64,000 nucleotides of DNA from Dethiosulfovibrio russensis (GTDB lineage Bacteria; Synergistota; Synergistia; Synergistales; Dethiosulfovibrionaceae), in contig NZ_JAKGUG010000001.1 of NCBI RefSeq assembly GCF_021568855.1, positions 186,001 through 250,000 on the forward strand, given 5' to 3'. The notes under the pieces were generated by a model that saw only the letters and a program-made list of their open reading frames with translations, was not told the origin of the DNA and searched no databases. Below are positions 40,801 through 50,488 of this stretch, piece by piece. A program made the position numbers and the translations under genes. Position 1 is the stretch's first letter. Each line of letters starts with the position of its first letter.

Positions 40801-41220
40801 ATGCAGGATAGATCTATTCGCTTGGAGGATCACTTTCTGGATGTTCTGTCAGTGGAGATAGCCAACTATGAGAGGATAAGCCATCTACTTGACGATATGG
40901 AAGAAGCCCGTCTGGTCATAGATCCTGTCGTGGTCGATAGTAGAAAACTGACGTCCAGCTATATCAGACGCAATAGGGTGCCTTCTGGAGGGAGAACTCC
41001 GTTCGTAGTCTACTGTAGAATTCGTGGAGGAGGGGCTGCGAAAGAAGCCCTGGTAGAGGATTCTATAAGCAGATGGTACGGGGAGGAGATAATACTACGG
41101 GCGACGAAGAAAATCGTCGACAGGGGCTTTTACTCTCGTTATCAGGTGGAAGACGCGGTTGATAGGATCGGTTCGATGGGGTGGGTCCCTGTTGATTCCG
41201 ACGAGGGCGGTCGTAGATGA
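40801..41220 (+). CDS. Hypothetical protein coupled to lptA
   Basis: I do not recognise this 139-aa protein. It is soluble (no signal peptide or membrane segment), with a helical N-terminus (EDHFLDVLSVEIANYERISHLLDDMEEARLVIDPVVVDS), a basic glycine-containing centre (SYIRRNRVPSGGRTPFVVYCRIRGGG), and a second charged part (SISRWYGEEIILRATKKIVDRGFYSRYQVEDAVDRI). It overlaps the lptA start in an ATGA arrangement, so translation of the two is coupled, and it precedes lptA-lptB. It is not an LptC, which would need a membrane anchor. A role linked to envelope lipid transport is suggested only by position. Confidence 0.7.
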   Translation: MQDRSIRLEDHFLDVLSVEIANYERISHLLDDMEEARLVIDPVVVDSRKLTSSYIRRNRVPSGGRTPFVVYCRIRGGGAAKEALVEDSISRWYGEEIILRATKKIVDRGFYSRYQVEDAVDRIGSMGWVPVDSDEGGRR

Positions 41221-41957
41221 GGCTATCCAAAACGGTTCTGGCGGTGCTATTGTTTTCTCTATTTTCGGTGTTTCCCCTTCCTTCCACTACTCTTGCTGAG
41301 GTGAAGCTTACAGCGGACAACATGACCTTTGACACAGCTACGGGGCTTTTGGTCGGAGTGGGAAACGTCACGTTGATAAGGGAGGATCTCAAGGTTATCT
41401 CCGACCGTTGCGAGGGCAGCTACAGGGAAAATACCGCCAGGATGTGGCAGAACGTCAGGGCCGAGGGAACCTGGAGCGGAGAGAGCCTTTCGTTTCACTG
41501 TCAGGAACTTAGCGCGTCCTTCTCTAAGCCGGAGAAAATATCCATGGTCGGATCCGTCGAAGGTCGTTTCGGAAGCCGTTCTTTGAAATGTTACGACGTT
41601 GAGATGATCGGAGATCGTTTTATAGCGACTAAGGTCTCTCGTTTTAAGGACGACGACGAAGGCCTTTCCCTGTCCTGTGATAGGGTGAAAGGAGCGATTG
41701 TCGAAGGTCTGCTTCGAGAGTTCGAGGCCGAAGGGTCCGTAAAAATGGAGATAAAACACGCAAAAGACGGGACTGTGACTAAAATCTCCGGTGGTAAGGC
41801 ACTATACTCCAAAGACAGAGGTTCCATCGTTATGAGCGGAGGAGCGGTGGCGGTTCAGAGGGGTAGAAAGATAACCGCCAAAAACGTGGTCTTTTATCCG
41901 ACCACAAGCAAGATAGAGGCGAAGGGGAACCCCAAGATAACCTTCGACGTGGAATGA
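41217..41957 (+). CDS. lptA: LptA/OstA-like periplasmic LPS transport protein
   Basis: 246 aa with signal peptide (cleavage at TLA|EV, about 27-28). The N-terminal part is a typical OstA/LptA jellyroll start: VKLTADNMTFDTATGLLVGVGNVTLIREDLKVISDRCEGSY, and the C-terminal part repeats the pattern: GGKALYSKDRGSIVMSGGAVAVQRGRKITAKNVVFYPTTSKIEAKG. LptA bridges inner and outer membranes for lipopolysaccharide. The protein is longer than E. coli LptA (about 185 aa) and may contain two jellyroll units. It is followed by lptB. The pair supports a diderm cell. Confidence 0.85.
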   Translation: MRLSKTVLAVLLFSLFSVFPLPSTTLAEVKLTADNMTFDTATGLLVGVGNVTLIREDLKVISDRCEGSYRENTARMWQNVRAEGTWSGESLSFHCQELSASFSKPEKISMVGSVEGRFGSRSLKCYDVEMIGDRFIATKVSRFKDDDEGLSLSCDRVKGAIVEGLLREFEAEGSVKMEIKHAKDGTVTKISGGKALYSKDRGSIVMSGGAVAVQRGRKITAKNVVFYPTTSKIEAKGNPKITFDVE

Positions 41958-41970
41958 GGTCGTGCTAACT

Positions 41971-42708
41971 ATGACATCCCGAAACGGAGTGACCCTTTCT
42001 GCAGAGGGTCTGACGAAGAGTTACAGAAAACGGACCGTGGTCTCAGGGGTCGATCTGAAAATTCCTATGGGGAAGATCACCGGTCTCTTGGGGCCTAACG
42101 GAGCGGGAAAGACCACCAGTTTTTACATGATAGTGGGGTTGATAAGACCCGACAGAGGTCGTGTTCTACTGGGAGACAGGGAGATAACCGGCCTTCCTGT
42201 CTACAGGAGAGCCCGTATAGGAATAGGCTATCTGCCTCAGGAGAGCTCGGTATTTCGAAGTCTGACTGTTAGAGAAAATTTAGACCTCGTGTTGGAGGAG
42301 AGGCACATCGCTAAAGCGGAGAGACGGGAGATCGCAGATCGTCTGATAGAAGATCTGGGGCTTCAGAGACTGGTGGACGTGTCGGGATATGCCTTGAGCG
42401 GTGGAGAGCGACGACGGCTTGAAATAGCTCGCTGTCTGGCTATAATGCCGGATTTCATCTTCTTGGACGAGCCCTTCAGCGGGATCGATCCGATAGCGGT
42501 CTACGATATACAACAGATAATTCTAGGGCTCAGGGAAAAAGGCTATGGGATAATGATAACCGATCACAACGTCAGGGATACCCTGGCCATAACCGATAAA
42601 ACCTATCTCATCCATAGAGGAGAGATAGTCATAGAGGGCAATCCCGACGAGGTAGCCAGAAGCGAGGTAGCCAGGAAGTTCTATCTTGGGGAGAGGTTTA
42701 CCTGGTGA
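41971..42708 (+). CDS. lptB: LPS export ABC transporter ATP-binding protein LptB
   Basis: 245 aa ABC ATPase that powers LPS extraction from the inner membrane with LptF/LptG. Walker A GPNGAGKT, Q-loop LPQESSVFRSLTV, signature ALSGGERRRLEIARCLA, Walker B FIFLDEPFSGIDPIAV, H-loop ITDHNVRDTL. The sequence GIGYLPQE and DPIAVYDIQ are LptB-type features. ATG at 41971 is ten bases after GAGGT; an in-frame GTG at 41962 is too close to it. lptF/lptG are not in the window, and the next gene is convergent seven bases later. Confidence 0.94.
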   Translation: MTSRNGVTLSAEGLTKSYRKRTVVSGVDLKIPMGKITGLLGPNGAGKTTSFYMIVGLIRPDRGRVLLGDREITGLPVYRRARIGIGYLPQESSVFRSLTVRENLDLVLEERHIAKAERREIADRLIEDLGLQRLVDVSGYALSGGERRRLEIARCLAIMPDFIFLDEPFSGIDPIAVYDIQQIILGLREKGYGIMITDHNVRDTLAITDKTYLIHRGEIVIEGNPDEVARSEVARKFYLGERFTW

Positions 42709-42715
42709 TTTTTAA

Positions 42716-43159
42716 TCAAAGAGGAGCTATTTCGTAGGCCCTCCCTCTTCTAAGGATTCTCTCTACCTTTTCTGCTGCAGAGGCCACCTTGACGCTGAGG
42801 GGAGCTCCCAGAACGACTCTATCTGGCTGTATTCCGATTACGAACGTTTCCAGATCGAACTGATTCAACATCAAATTTAAGGGCATGTCGTGATTTGTGA
42901 AAGAGACATCCGATATCCGTTCTATTGAAAAACGCCTGAAATCTCCTGGCATGAGCCCCATGTCGGAGGCGTCCACCAGGATCAGCCTTTCTGGGCTCTC
43001 TTTCTTTATGGCGTATACGTAATTTCCGGGAACGGTATAACACGTGTAAACCACCGTGTCGGCAGGAGGTGTCACCTTTAGTCTGTCCGATATTATTACC
43101 CCTACCGCGTCGTCTCCGTAGAGCTCGTTTCCCAGACCCCATATCATCGTTTTGTTCAT
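42716..43159 (-). CDS. Hydrogenase maturation endopeptidase, peptidase M52 (HycI/HyaD family)
   Basis: 147 aa. Removes the C-terminal peptide of a NiFe-hydrogenase large subunit after nickel insertion. GLGNELYGDDAVG (8-20) with Glu12, VDASDMG with Asp63, and NHDMPL with His90 give the nickel-sensing triad expected for the family. ATG at 43159 has GAGGTG six bases upstream; the earlier ATG at 43168 is too close to it. There are no hydrogenase structural or hyp genes in the window, so its client must be encoded elsewhere. It sits between lptB (convergent, 7-bp gap) and murJ (divergent, 39-bp gap), a compact and unusual place. Confidence 0.88.
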   Translation of the reverse strand: MNKTMIWGLGNELYGDDAVGVIISDRLKVTPPADTVVYTCYTVPGNYVYAIKKESPERLILVDASDMGLMPGDFRRFSIERISDVSFTNHDMPLNLMLNQFDLETFVIGIQPDRVVLGAPLSVKVASAAEKVERILRRGRAYEIAPL

Positions 43160-43198
43160 CTCATGCACCTCGATCTATCTTGAACTGGAGGAAACTCT

Positions 43199-44785
43199 GT
43201 GTCTGTAATTCTCTCTCGTATGGTCAGAAACGCTCTTACAATGATGCTAGGAACCTTCGCTAGTCGCATACTTGGACTGGCTAGAGAGATCATAACCGCG
43301 GCCCTCTTCGGGGCCTCTCGTTCTCTCGACGCTTTCTATATAGCCTACACCCTTGCTAATCTGGCAAGGCAGCTTCTGGCTGAAGGGGCTCTCTCCGCGG
43401 CGTTCGTTCCGGTTTTCACCCAGGTCCTCGAGAAGGACGGACGTGGAAGGGCCGAAAACCTGGCCAGACAGGCCTCATCGGTGTTGCTTTTTTTGTGTGC
43501 CGCGGTAGTCGTCTTGGGTTATCTGATGTCTCCACTGTTGGTTTCCTTGATGGCTCCGGGATTCGACGTCGAAAAGGCCAATTTGGCGGTGTCCCTGACC
43601 AGGTGGATGTTCCCCTATCTTATGATGGTGTCCATGGCCGCACTTGCCATGGGAGTTTTAAACAGCATGGGCAGGTTTTTCGTGCCTGCCGTGGCTCCCG
43701 CCATGGCCAACGTAGCATATATTACGATCGTGCTCCTGTTTGCGTCAAGAAGCGGCGTATCCTGTCTGGTCTGGGCGGTCCTTCTAGGAGGGGTATTGCA
43801 GATGGGGGTACAGCTTCTGGCGGTTTCGAGGGAAGGAGTGTCCCTGCTTCCTGCGATACCTAAAAAAGGAGATCCCGAGCTCAAAAGGATGATGTTGCTC
43901 TTCCTCCCCTATGCGGCGGGCCTCTCTCTGAATCAGATAAACCCGATTATCAGCAGGGTGTTAGGGTCCTTTCTCCAAGATGGAGCAATATCGGTCCTTA
44001 ACTACGCCAACAGAGTGATACAGCTTCCTCTCGGGCTTGTCGTGATAGCCATATCCCAGGCGGTGCTCCCAGAACTCTCGCGGTGTATGTTGGAGGGAGA
44101 CAGGGTATTCTCTGAGACCGTTCGAGATTCGGTCAGGTTCGCTCTTTTCGCCATACTGCCGATAACGGTGGCGGCCTGTATGGTCTCTAGCCCGGTGATA
44201 CATGTTCTTTTCTATAGGGGGGCTTTCGACGAATGGGCGTGGAACGCCACTTCTTTGGCCATGTCTATGTACGCTTTGGGACTTCCGGGAATGGCCTGTT
44301 CTACCGTAGTTATGAGAGCTCTTTACGCTAAGGGGCTTCCAAAGGCGGCCGTTGCTGTGACCGTTTCCAGCGTCGTCTCTAACCTGGTTCTCAGTGTCCT
44401 GCTCCTGCGCCCTATGGGATTCAGCGGGCTGGCTTTGGCTACCTCGATCGCCTTTACCCTTTCCTCGTTTGTTGGGCTTTCTCTTCTCGGTAGGAAAACG
44501 ACACATAGAATAGGTCTTTTCGACATGTCGTGGATCGGGAAGAACCTGGTCGCTTTGTCGGCTTTAGCCGTAGCCCTGTACGGTCTCTCCACTTTGTATC
44601 CCTATCCTCAAGATGGTTTGATGGCCTGGAGGTCCCTATGGATCCTCTTTGCTGCGATTTTAGGAGGGGCTTCCTACATCGGAGGAGCCGCCGTTATGGG
44701 GTCCGGTGAACTTCGTTGGATAAAGGAGGCCGTTGTCTCCAGAAAGAGAAAGGATATAAAAAGACGTGATGAATCGAATAGGTAA
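43199..44785 (+). CDS. murJ: Lipid II flippase MurJ
   Basis: 528 aa, about fourteen membrane segments, MOP superfamily. The N-terminal ALTMMLGTFASRILGLAREIITAALFGASRSLDAFYIAYTLANLARQLLAEGALSAAFVPVF contains the family's conserved Arg and Asp positions, and later segments such as LNYANRVIQLPLGLVVIAISQAVLPELSR fit MurJ. It flips lipid-linked peptidoglycan precursor across the inner membrane. GTG at 43199 has TGGAGG seven bases upstream. The C-terminus overlaps the next gene by about 17 bp. Confidence 0.95.
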   Translation: MSVILSRMVRNALTMMLGTFASRILGLAREIITAALFGASRSLDAFYIAYTLANLARQLLAEGALSAAFVPVFTQVLEKDGRGRAENLARQASSVLLFLCAAVVVLGYLMSPLLVSLMAPGFDVEKANLAVSLTRWMFPYLMMVSMAALAMGVLNSMGRFFVPAVAPAMANVAYITIVLLFASRSGVSCLVWAVLLGGVLQMGVQLLAVSREGVSLLPAIPKKGDPELKRMMLLFLPYAAGLSLNQINPIISRVLGSFLQDGAISVLNYANRVIQLPLGLVVIAISQAVLPELSRCMLEGDRVFSETVRDSVRFALFAILPITVAACMVSSPVIHVLFYRGAFDEWAWNATSLAMSMYALGLPGMACSTVVMRALYAKGLPKAAVAVTVSSVVSNLVLSVLLLRPMGFSGLALATSIAFTLSSFVGLSLLGRKTTHRIGLFDMSWIGKNLVALSALAVALYGLSTLYPYPQDGLMAWRSLWILFAAILGGASYIGGAAVMGSGELRWIKEAVVSRKRKDIKRRDESNR

Positions 44786-45311
44786 AATGTTTATCTTCTC
44801 GCTTGCCGTGTCGGTGCTTTTTGTCGTCGGTGTCCCCTGTTGGGGAGGATCTTTTGAGGATTTGGAGGCCGACCGCTCCTCGGTTGTGTGGGTCGAAGGT
44901 CAGATTATGGGCGACATGGTATTAGGAGCAAAAGGGAAGTTGACCTTCCTGTTTATGGATAGAAAAATCTGTGATGCTGCTAGAGTGGATAGAGGGAGTT
45001 TGCCTGAGTGGCTGATATGGAACCTCCAGTATGAATCGGTAGCAAGAAAAGGGAAAAGAGAGTTCTTCCTGTTAAGATACGAGGCGATAAAAAACTGGGA
45101 ATTCGACCCGACCGATATAAAGATAGGAGGATACAAATTAAAAATGGGCGATATCGTGTCCAGGAAGGACATGATAAACGTAGGTCCCCTGTCTTCCGGT
45201 ACGGTAGCGACGTTGGCGTTTTCCGTCCCCAGATCTTTTATGAAGCCGGGGCGTTCTCTGGAGATGGCTTACGCTGAATGGACGACCGATTGGATCGTCC
45301 CGAGGAGGTGA
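44769..45311 (+). CDS. Exported protein of unknown function
   Basis: About 180 aa with a signal peptide (MNRIGKMFIFSLAVSVLFVVGVPCWGG, cleavage near 26-28). The mature part has no motif I recognise; it looks like a small beta-rich domain (VVWVEGQIMGDMVLGAKGKLTFLFMD, IKIGGYKLKMGDIVSRKDM, GTVATLAFSVPRS). ATG at 44769 is one of several close starts (GTG 44766, ATG 44787); no strong ribosome site decides, and the gene overlaps the end of murJ, which suggests coupling. The zinc-ribbon gene follows after five bases. A periplasmic role is likely from the leader. Confidence 0.65.
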   Translation: MNRIGKMFIFSLAVSVLFVVGVPCWGGSFEDLEADRSSVVWVEGQIMGDMVLGAKGKLTFLFMDRKICDAARVDRGSLPEWLIWNLQYESVARKGKREFFLLRYEAIKNWEFDPTDIKIGGYKLKMGDIVSRKDMINVGPLSSGTVATLAFSVPRSFMKPGRSLEMAYAEWTTDWIVPRR

Positions 45312-45316
45312 GGTTA

Positions 45317-45484
45317 GTGCACGTCTTTAAATGCGCGGCCTGCGAAAAGGAATTCAAAAGCGAAAAAAGAGAGCTTAGATGTCCTTTTTGTGGCAGCAAT
45401 GTCTTGATTCACGTCAGCGGAGAAAGGTTCAATTCGAAAAGTTGCAGCGGTAACTGCAGTTGTTGCAGCGGCTGTGGGAGTTGA
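45317..45484 (+). CDS. Small zinc-ribbon protein with Cys-rich tail (FmdB-like)
   Basis: 55 aa. A zinc ribbon is formed by Cys6-x2-Cys9 and Cys22-x2-Cys25 (CAAC and CPFCGS), as in FmdB-type regulatory proteins. The tail SCSGNCSCCSGCGS adds five Cys (43, 47, 49, 50, 53), enough for another metal site. GTG at 45317 has AGGAGG eight bases upstream, which decides the start. It is packed between the exported protein and tsaD, five bases after one and four before the other, so it is co-transcribed. Function is unknown. Confidence 0.75.
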   Translation: MHVFKCAACEKEFKSEKRELRCPFCGSNVLIHVSGERFNSKSCSGNCSCCSGCGS

Positions 45485-45488
45485 GTTT

Positions 45489-46499
45489 ATGGGGTTCCTG
45501 ACATTGGCCATAGAAAGCAGTTGCGACGATACCGCCGTGGCCATACTTGAAGGCCAGAGAAACGTACTGTCCTCCACGATGTCCTCTCAGGTGGAGAGCC
45601 ATGCTCCCTTTGGGGGAGTTGTCCCGGAATACGCCTCCAGGATGCACCTGGAGGCGACTCTTCCCTTGGTGGACAGGGCTTTAGCTGAAGCCGATGCAAA
45701 ACCGTCGGATCTGGGCCTCATAGCAGTGACCGCTGGACCGGGACTGATGGGATCCTTGCTGGTAGGTGTCATGACTGCCAAGGGATTGGCCCAGGCCTGG
45801 AAAAAACCGATCCTAGGGGTAAACCATCTGGAGGGACACGTGTTCGCCAATGTGGTGAATCATCCCGACCTCGATCCTCCTTTTATAGCGATGATAGTCT
45901 CCGGCGGGCACACCGAAGTTGTCCTCGTGGAGAACCTGGGGTCTTACAGGATACTGGGGGGAACCAAAGACGATGCCGCAGGAGAAGCGTACGATAAGGT
46001 GGCTAAACTTCTGGGCCTCGCGTATCCGGGAGGACCTATCGTGGACGAACTGGCGAAGGACGGAGATCCCCAGGCATTCGACTTTCCCGTTCCCTTGAAA
46101 AAATCGGATGAGATATCCTTCAGTTTCAGTGGCTTGAAGACAGCCGTACTCTGGCAGATAGAACGCATAAAGAGAGAAGGTACCTCTCTTCCAGTGAAGG
46201 ACATCTGCGCCTCCTTTCAGAGAGCTGCCGTAGAGGCGCTGATATGTAAACTGGATCTGGCTGTCCAAAAGACCGGGGTTGAAAAGGTGGTGTTATCCGG
46301 AGGTGTCGCCGCCAACAGCTATCTCAGGGGAATGGTTCTCGATCGCGGAGACTGGAAGGGGTATGTCCCAGATTTGTTCTATTGTACCGACAATGCCGTC
46401 ATGATAGGTGCGGCGGGATACCACGGTTGGATGAGAGGACGTAGAAGCGGCTTGGACTTGTCGCCTTCTCCATCGTGGAGCATTATGGATGGAGTTTGA
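45489..46499 (+). CDS. tsaD: tRNA N6-adenosine threonylcarbamoyltransferase TsaD
   Basis: 336 aa ASKHA-fold enzyme that completes the t6A37 modification of ANN-decoding tRNAs with TsaB, TsaE and TsaC. LAIESSCDDTAVAIL (5-19), VVPEYASRMHLE with the metal-binding His, VNHLEGH (about 110-116) and VSGGHTEVVLV are the family signatures, and GGTKDDAAGEAYDKVAKLLGL plus LSGGVAANSYLR complete it. ATG at 45489 has GGGAG eight bases upstream. Neighbouring genes are unrelated. Confidence 0.95.
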   Translation: MGFLTLAIESSCDDTAVAILEGQRNVLSSTMSSQVESHAPFGGVVPEYASRMHLEATLPLVDRALAEADAKPSDLGLIAVTAGPGLMGSLLVGVMTAKGLAQAWKKPILGVNHLEGHVFANVVNHPDLDPPFIAMIVSGGHTEVVLVENLGSYRILGGTKDDAAGEAYDKVAKLLGLAYPGGPIVDELAKDGDPQAFDFPVPLKKSDEISFSFSGLKTAVLWQIERIKREGTSLPVKDICASFQRAAVEALICKLDLAVQKTGVEKVVLSGGVAANSYLRGMVLDRGDWKGYVPDLFYCTDNAVMIGAAGYHGWMRGRRSGLDLSPSPSWSIMDGV

Positions 46500-46578
46500 C
46501 CAAATGTGATTATGGAAGAAAAACGGCGATTTTAAGTTATAATGCCGATTATTTGTGTCACGATGCCTCTAGTCTCTC

Positions 46579-46607
46579 TTGAGATTTAAAGGGGCTGCCT
46601 GTATTAT
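46579..46607 (+). promoter_or_regulatory. groES-groEL promoter
   Basis: TTGAGA (46579-46584), 17-bp spacer, TATTAT (46602-46607), positioned so that transcription begins just before the CIRCE element. Confidence 0.75.
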
Positions 46608-46619
46608 CAACAGCGTCGG

Positions 46620-46646
46620 TTAGCACTCACAAGGTTTGAGTGCTAA
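46620..46646 (+). promoter_or_regulatory. CIRCE operator (HrcA binding site)
   Basis: Perfect CIRCE: TTAGCACTC (46620-46628), nine-base spacer, GAGTGCTAA (46638-46646). HrcA repression of the groE operon, relieved on heat shock, is expected. hrcA is not in the window. Confidence 0.97.
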
Positions 46647-46680
46647 TATCACCAAAGAAATTTTGAGGGAGGTATTTAGC

Positions 46681-46971
46681 GTGAATCTCAAACCCCTTGC
46701 GGATCGTATCGTAGTCAAGGTAGTTACCAGTGAAGAAAAGACAAAAGGTGGACTCTTCTTGCCCGACACTGCCAAGGAGAAGCCTCAGGAAGGCGAGGTA
46801 ATGGCCGTAGGTTCCGGAAAAGTTCTGGAGAACGGTCAGAAGCTCCCCCTTGAGCTTAAGGTCGGCGACAGGATCATCTTCAGTAAGTATGCCGGTACGG
46901 AGGTAAAGATCGATGGAGACGAATACGTGATCTTCAGCGAGAGAGACGTTCTCGCCGTTATAGAGAAGTAG
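46681..46971 (+). CDS. groES: Co-chaperonin GroES
   Basis: 96 aa, the standard length. [43 protein letters not shown] contains the mobile loop that contacts GroEL; the end [21 protein letters not shown] is typical. GTG at 46681 is nine bases after GGGAGG. A longer in-frame reading begins in the CIRCE element and is not the start. groEL follows 59 bp downstream. Confidence 0.97.
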   Translation: MNLKPLADRIVVKVVTSEEKTKGGLFLPDTAKEKPQEGEVMAVGSGKVLENGQKLPLELKVGDRIIFSKYAGTEVKIDGDEYVIFSERDVLAVIEK

Positions 46972-46988
46972 ACGTTTAAGATCGTTAG

Positions 46989-48668
<1,680 letters not shown>

Positions 48669-48691
48669 ATTCTGTCCTAGAGGACCTTTCC

Positions 48692-48726
48692 GGAACCCCC
48701 GGTTTTTCACCGGGGGTTCCTTTTTT
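48692..48726 (+). terminator. Intrinsic terminator after groEL
   Basis: GGAACCCCCGG (48692-48702) pairs with CCGGGGGTTCC (48710-48720), seven-base loop, six T. Confidence 0.93.
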
Positions 48727-48826
48727 CGATTTTATCGCTTGAAAGATCACCAAGGCCTCCCTTTCTGGTATCATGAACGGAGCGACGGGAAGGTTCGCAT
48801 TTAAACGGGGGAGGAACTTTGAGATC

Positions 48827-50359
48827 ATGGAAAATATCGTGATTTTGGACTGCGGCTCTCAGTTTACCCAGCTGATAGCCAGGCGCATCAGGGAATTGAA
48901 AGTACACAGCGAGATAATGCCGTGGGACTCCACTTTGGAGGAGATAGAGGCCAGATCTCCCATGGGTGTAGTTATATCCGGAGGTCCTAGAAGCGTGTTG
49001 GAGGAAGGCGCTCCCTGGATAGATTCTGCCATACTGAATATGTCGGTCCCTGTGATGGGACTCTGTTATGGGATGCAGTACATCTGTAAGGCAATGGGAG
49101 GAAGGGTGCGGTCGTCCACAAGCAGGGAATACGGTCGAGCTCACGTCACCATAGTGGATGAGAAGGCAACAGTCTACGATGGAGTTCCCTCCAGGACCCA
49201 GGTCTGGATGAGTCACGGCGACGACGTTGAGGCCATCCCCGATAACATGGTCTTGACTGCCAAGACTGACGACGGCGTTGTCGCCGGTTTTCGCAGTTCC
49301 GACGAGCGATTGGTGGCGTTTCAGTACCATCCCGAGGTTGCCCATACGGAACATGGAACGATCATGCTTTCTAACTTTTTGTTTAAGGTATGTGGCTGTA
49401 GTGGAGACTGGGACCTGGGAGACTGGGTGGAGAGTTCCGTGGCCTCCATCAGATCTAAAGTCGGCGAAGACCGGGTTATCTGCGGTCTCTCCGGAGGCGT
49501 GGATTCCTCTGTGGCCGCCGCTTTAGTGTCCAAGGCTATTGGGGACAGGCTTAAGTGTATCTTCGTGGACACCGGGATGCTCAGGGACAAAGAAGCGGTG
49601 GAGGTGTTGGAGAGCTACGAGGCAATGGACTTAAACGTAGTTCACGTGGATGCGTCGGAACGCTTCCTGACCGCATTGGAAGGTGTTACCGACCCGGAGA
49701 GAAAACGTAAAATCATCGGTGAACTCTTCGTGAGAGTTTTTGAGGCCGAGTCGGCGAAGATATCCGACGCCAAGTGGCTTTTGCAGGGAACCCTCTATCC
49801 GGACGTCATAGAAAGTGGCCATCAGGGGAAGAACGCAGCGGTCATAAAGAGTCATCATAACGTTGGAGGTCTTCCCGAGGACATGGATCTGAAGGTCCTC
49901 GAGCCACTCAGAGATCTCTTCAAGGACGAGGTAAGGGCTATCGGAAGGATACTCAAGGTACCTCAGGATATAGTCAACCGTCATCCCTTCCCCGGTCCAG
50001 GCCTGGCCGTTCGTTGTCTTGGAGATATTACCAAGGAAAAGCTGGACGTCCTTAGGAAGGCCGATCGAATATATATCGACGAGATAAAAAGGGCCGGTCT
50101 GTACGATAGTATATGGCAGGCTTTCGCGGTGTTACTTCCGGTCTATACCGTAGGGGTTATGGGCGACGACAGGACTTATGCCAGGGTTTTGGCCCTTCGA
50201 GCTATAACCTCCTCGGATGGAATGACCGCGGAATGGTTTCGTTTTCCAATGGAGGTTCTCGACAGGGTCTCCACCAGGATATGTAACGAGGTCTCCGGAG
50301 TAAACAGGGTAGTTTACGACGTAACGAGCAAACCGCCTGCAACCATAGAATGGGAGTAG
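48827..50359 (+). CDS. guaA: GMP synthase (glutamine-hydrolysing)
   Basis: 510 aa. Converts XMP to GMP. The N-terminal class I amidotransferase has VILDCGSQFTQLIARRIREL, the nucleophile Cys in MGLCYGMQY, and FQYHPEVAHTEHG. The ATP pyrophosphatase domain has the P-loop GLSGGVDSSVAA and the C-terminal dimerisation part GLAVRCLGDITKEKLD to KPPATIEWE. ATG at 48827 begins the family N-terminus; GGGGAGG lies rather far (13 bases) upstream. No purine riboswitch was recognised in the 100-bp leader. Apparently monocistronic. Confidence 0.96.
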   Translation: MENIVILDCGSQFTQLIARRIRELKVHSEIMPWDSTLEEIEARSPMGVVISGGPRSVLEEGAPWIDSAILNMSVPVMGLCYGMQYICKAMGGRVRSSTSREYGRAHVTIVDEKATVYDGVPSRTQVWMSHGDDVEAIPDNMVLTAKTDDGVVAGFRSSDERLVAFQYHPEVAHTEHGTIMLSNFLFKVCGCSGDWDLGDWVESSVASIRSKVGEDRVICGLSGGVDSSVAAALVSKAIGDRLKCIFVDTGMLRDKEAVEVLESYEAMDLNVVHVDASERFLTALEGVTDPERKRKIIGELFVRVFEAESAKISDAKWLLQGTLYPDVIESGHQGKNAAVIKSHHNVGGLPEDMDLKVLEPLRDLFKDEVRAIGRILKVPQDIVNRHPFPGPGLAVRCLGDITKEKLDVLRKADRIYIDEIKRAGLYDSIWQAFAVLLPVYTVGVMGDDRTYARVLALRAITSSDGMTAEWFRFPMEVLDRVSTRICNEVSGVNRVVYDVTSKPPATIEWE

Positions 50360-50378
50360 TTTCGGGCCGGACCTTTGC

Positions 50379-50407
50379 TTGTTTTTATCCTGTCCCTTTA
50401 CTATAAT
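50379..50407 (+). promoter_or_regulatory. hppA promoter
   Basis: TTGTTT (50379-50384), 17-bp spacer, TATAAT (50402-50407). The leader of about 75 nt contains ACGAGGT (50420-50426) complementary to ACCTCGT (50443-50449), so it can fold into a hairpin. Confidence 0.7.
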
Positions 50408-50488
50408 GTTGGAGCTTTGACGAGGTGATCCTCCTATGGGGGACCTCGTTAACGGTGTGTTGTATCGAACACAGAGGAGGTCTGTTTT

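Noticed and set aside
46636-46680. Upstream in-frame start giving a longer GroES
   Set aside because: It begins inside the CIRCE element; GTG at 46681 has GGGAGG and gives the standard GroES N-terminus.
48727-48826. Purine riboswitch before guaA
   Set aside because: The conserved loop-loop motif and terminator/antiterminator pair are not present.
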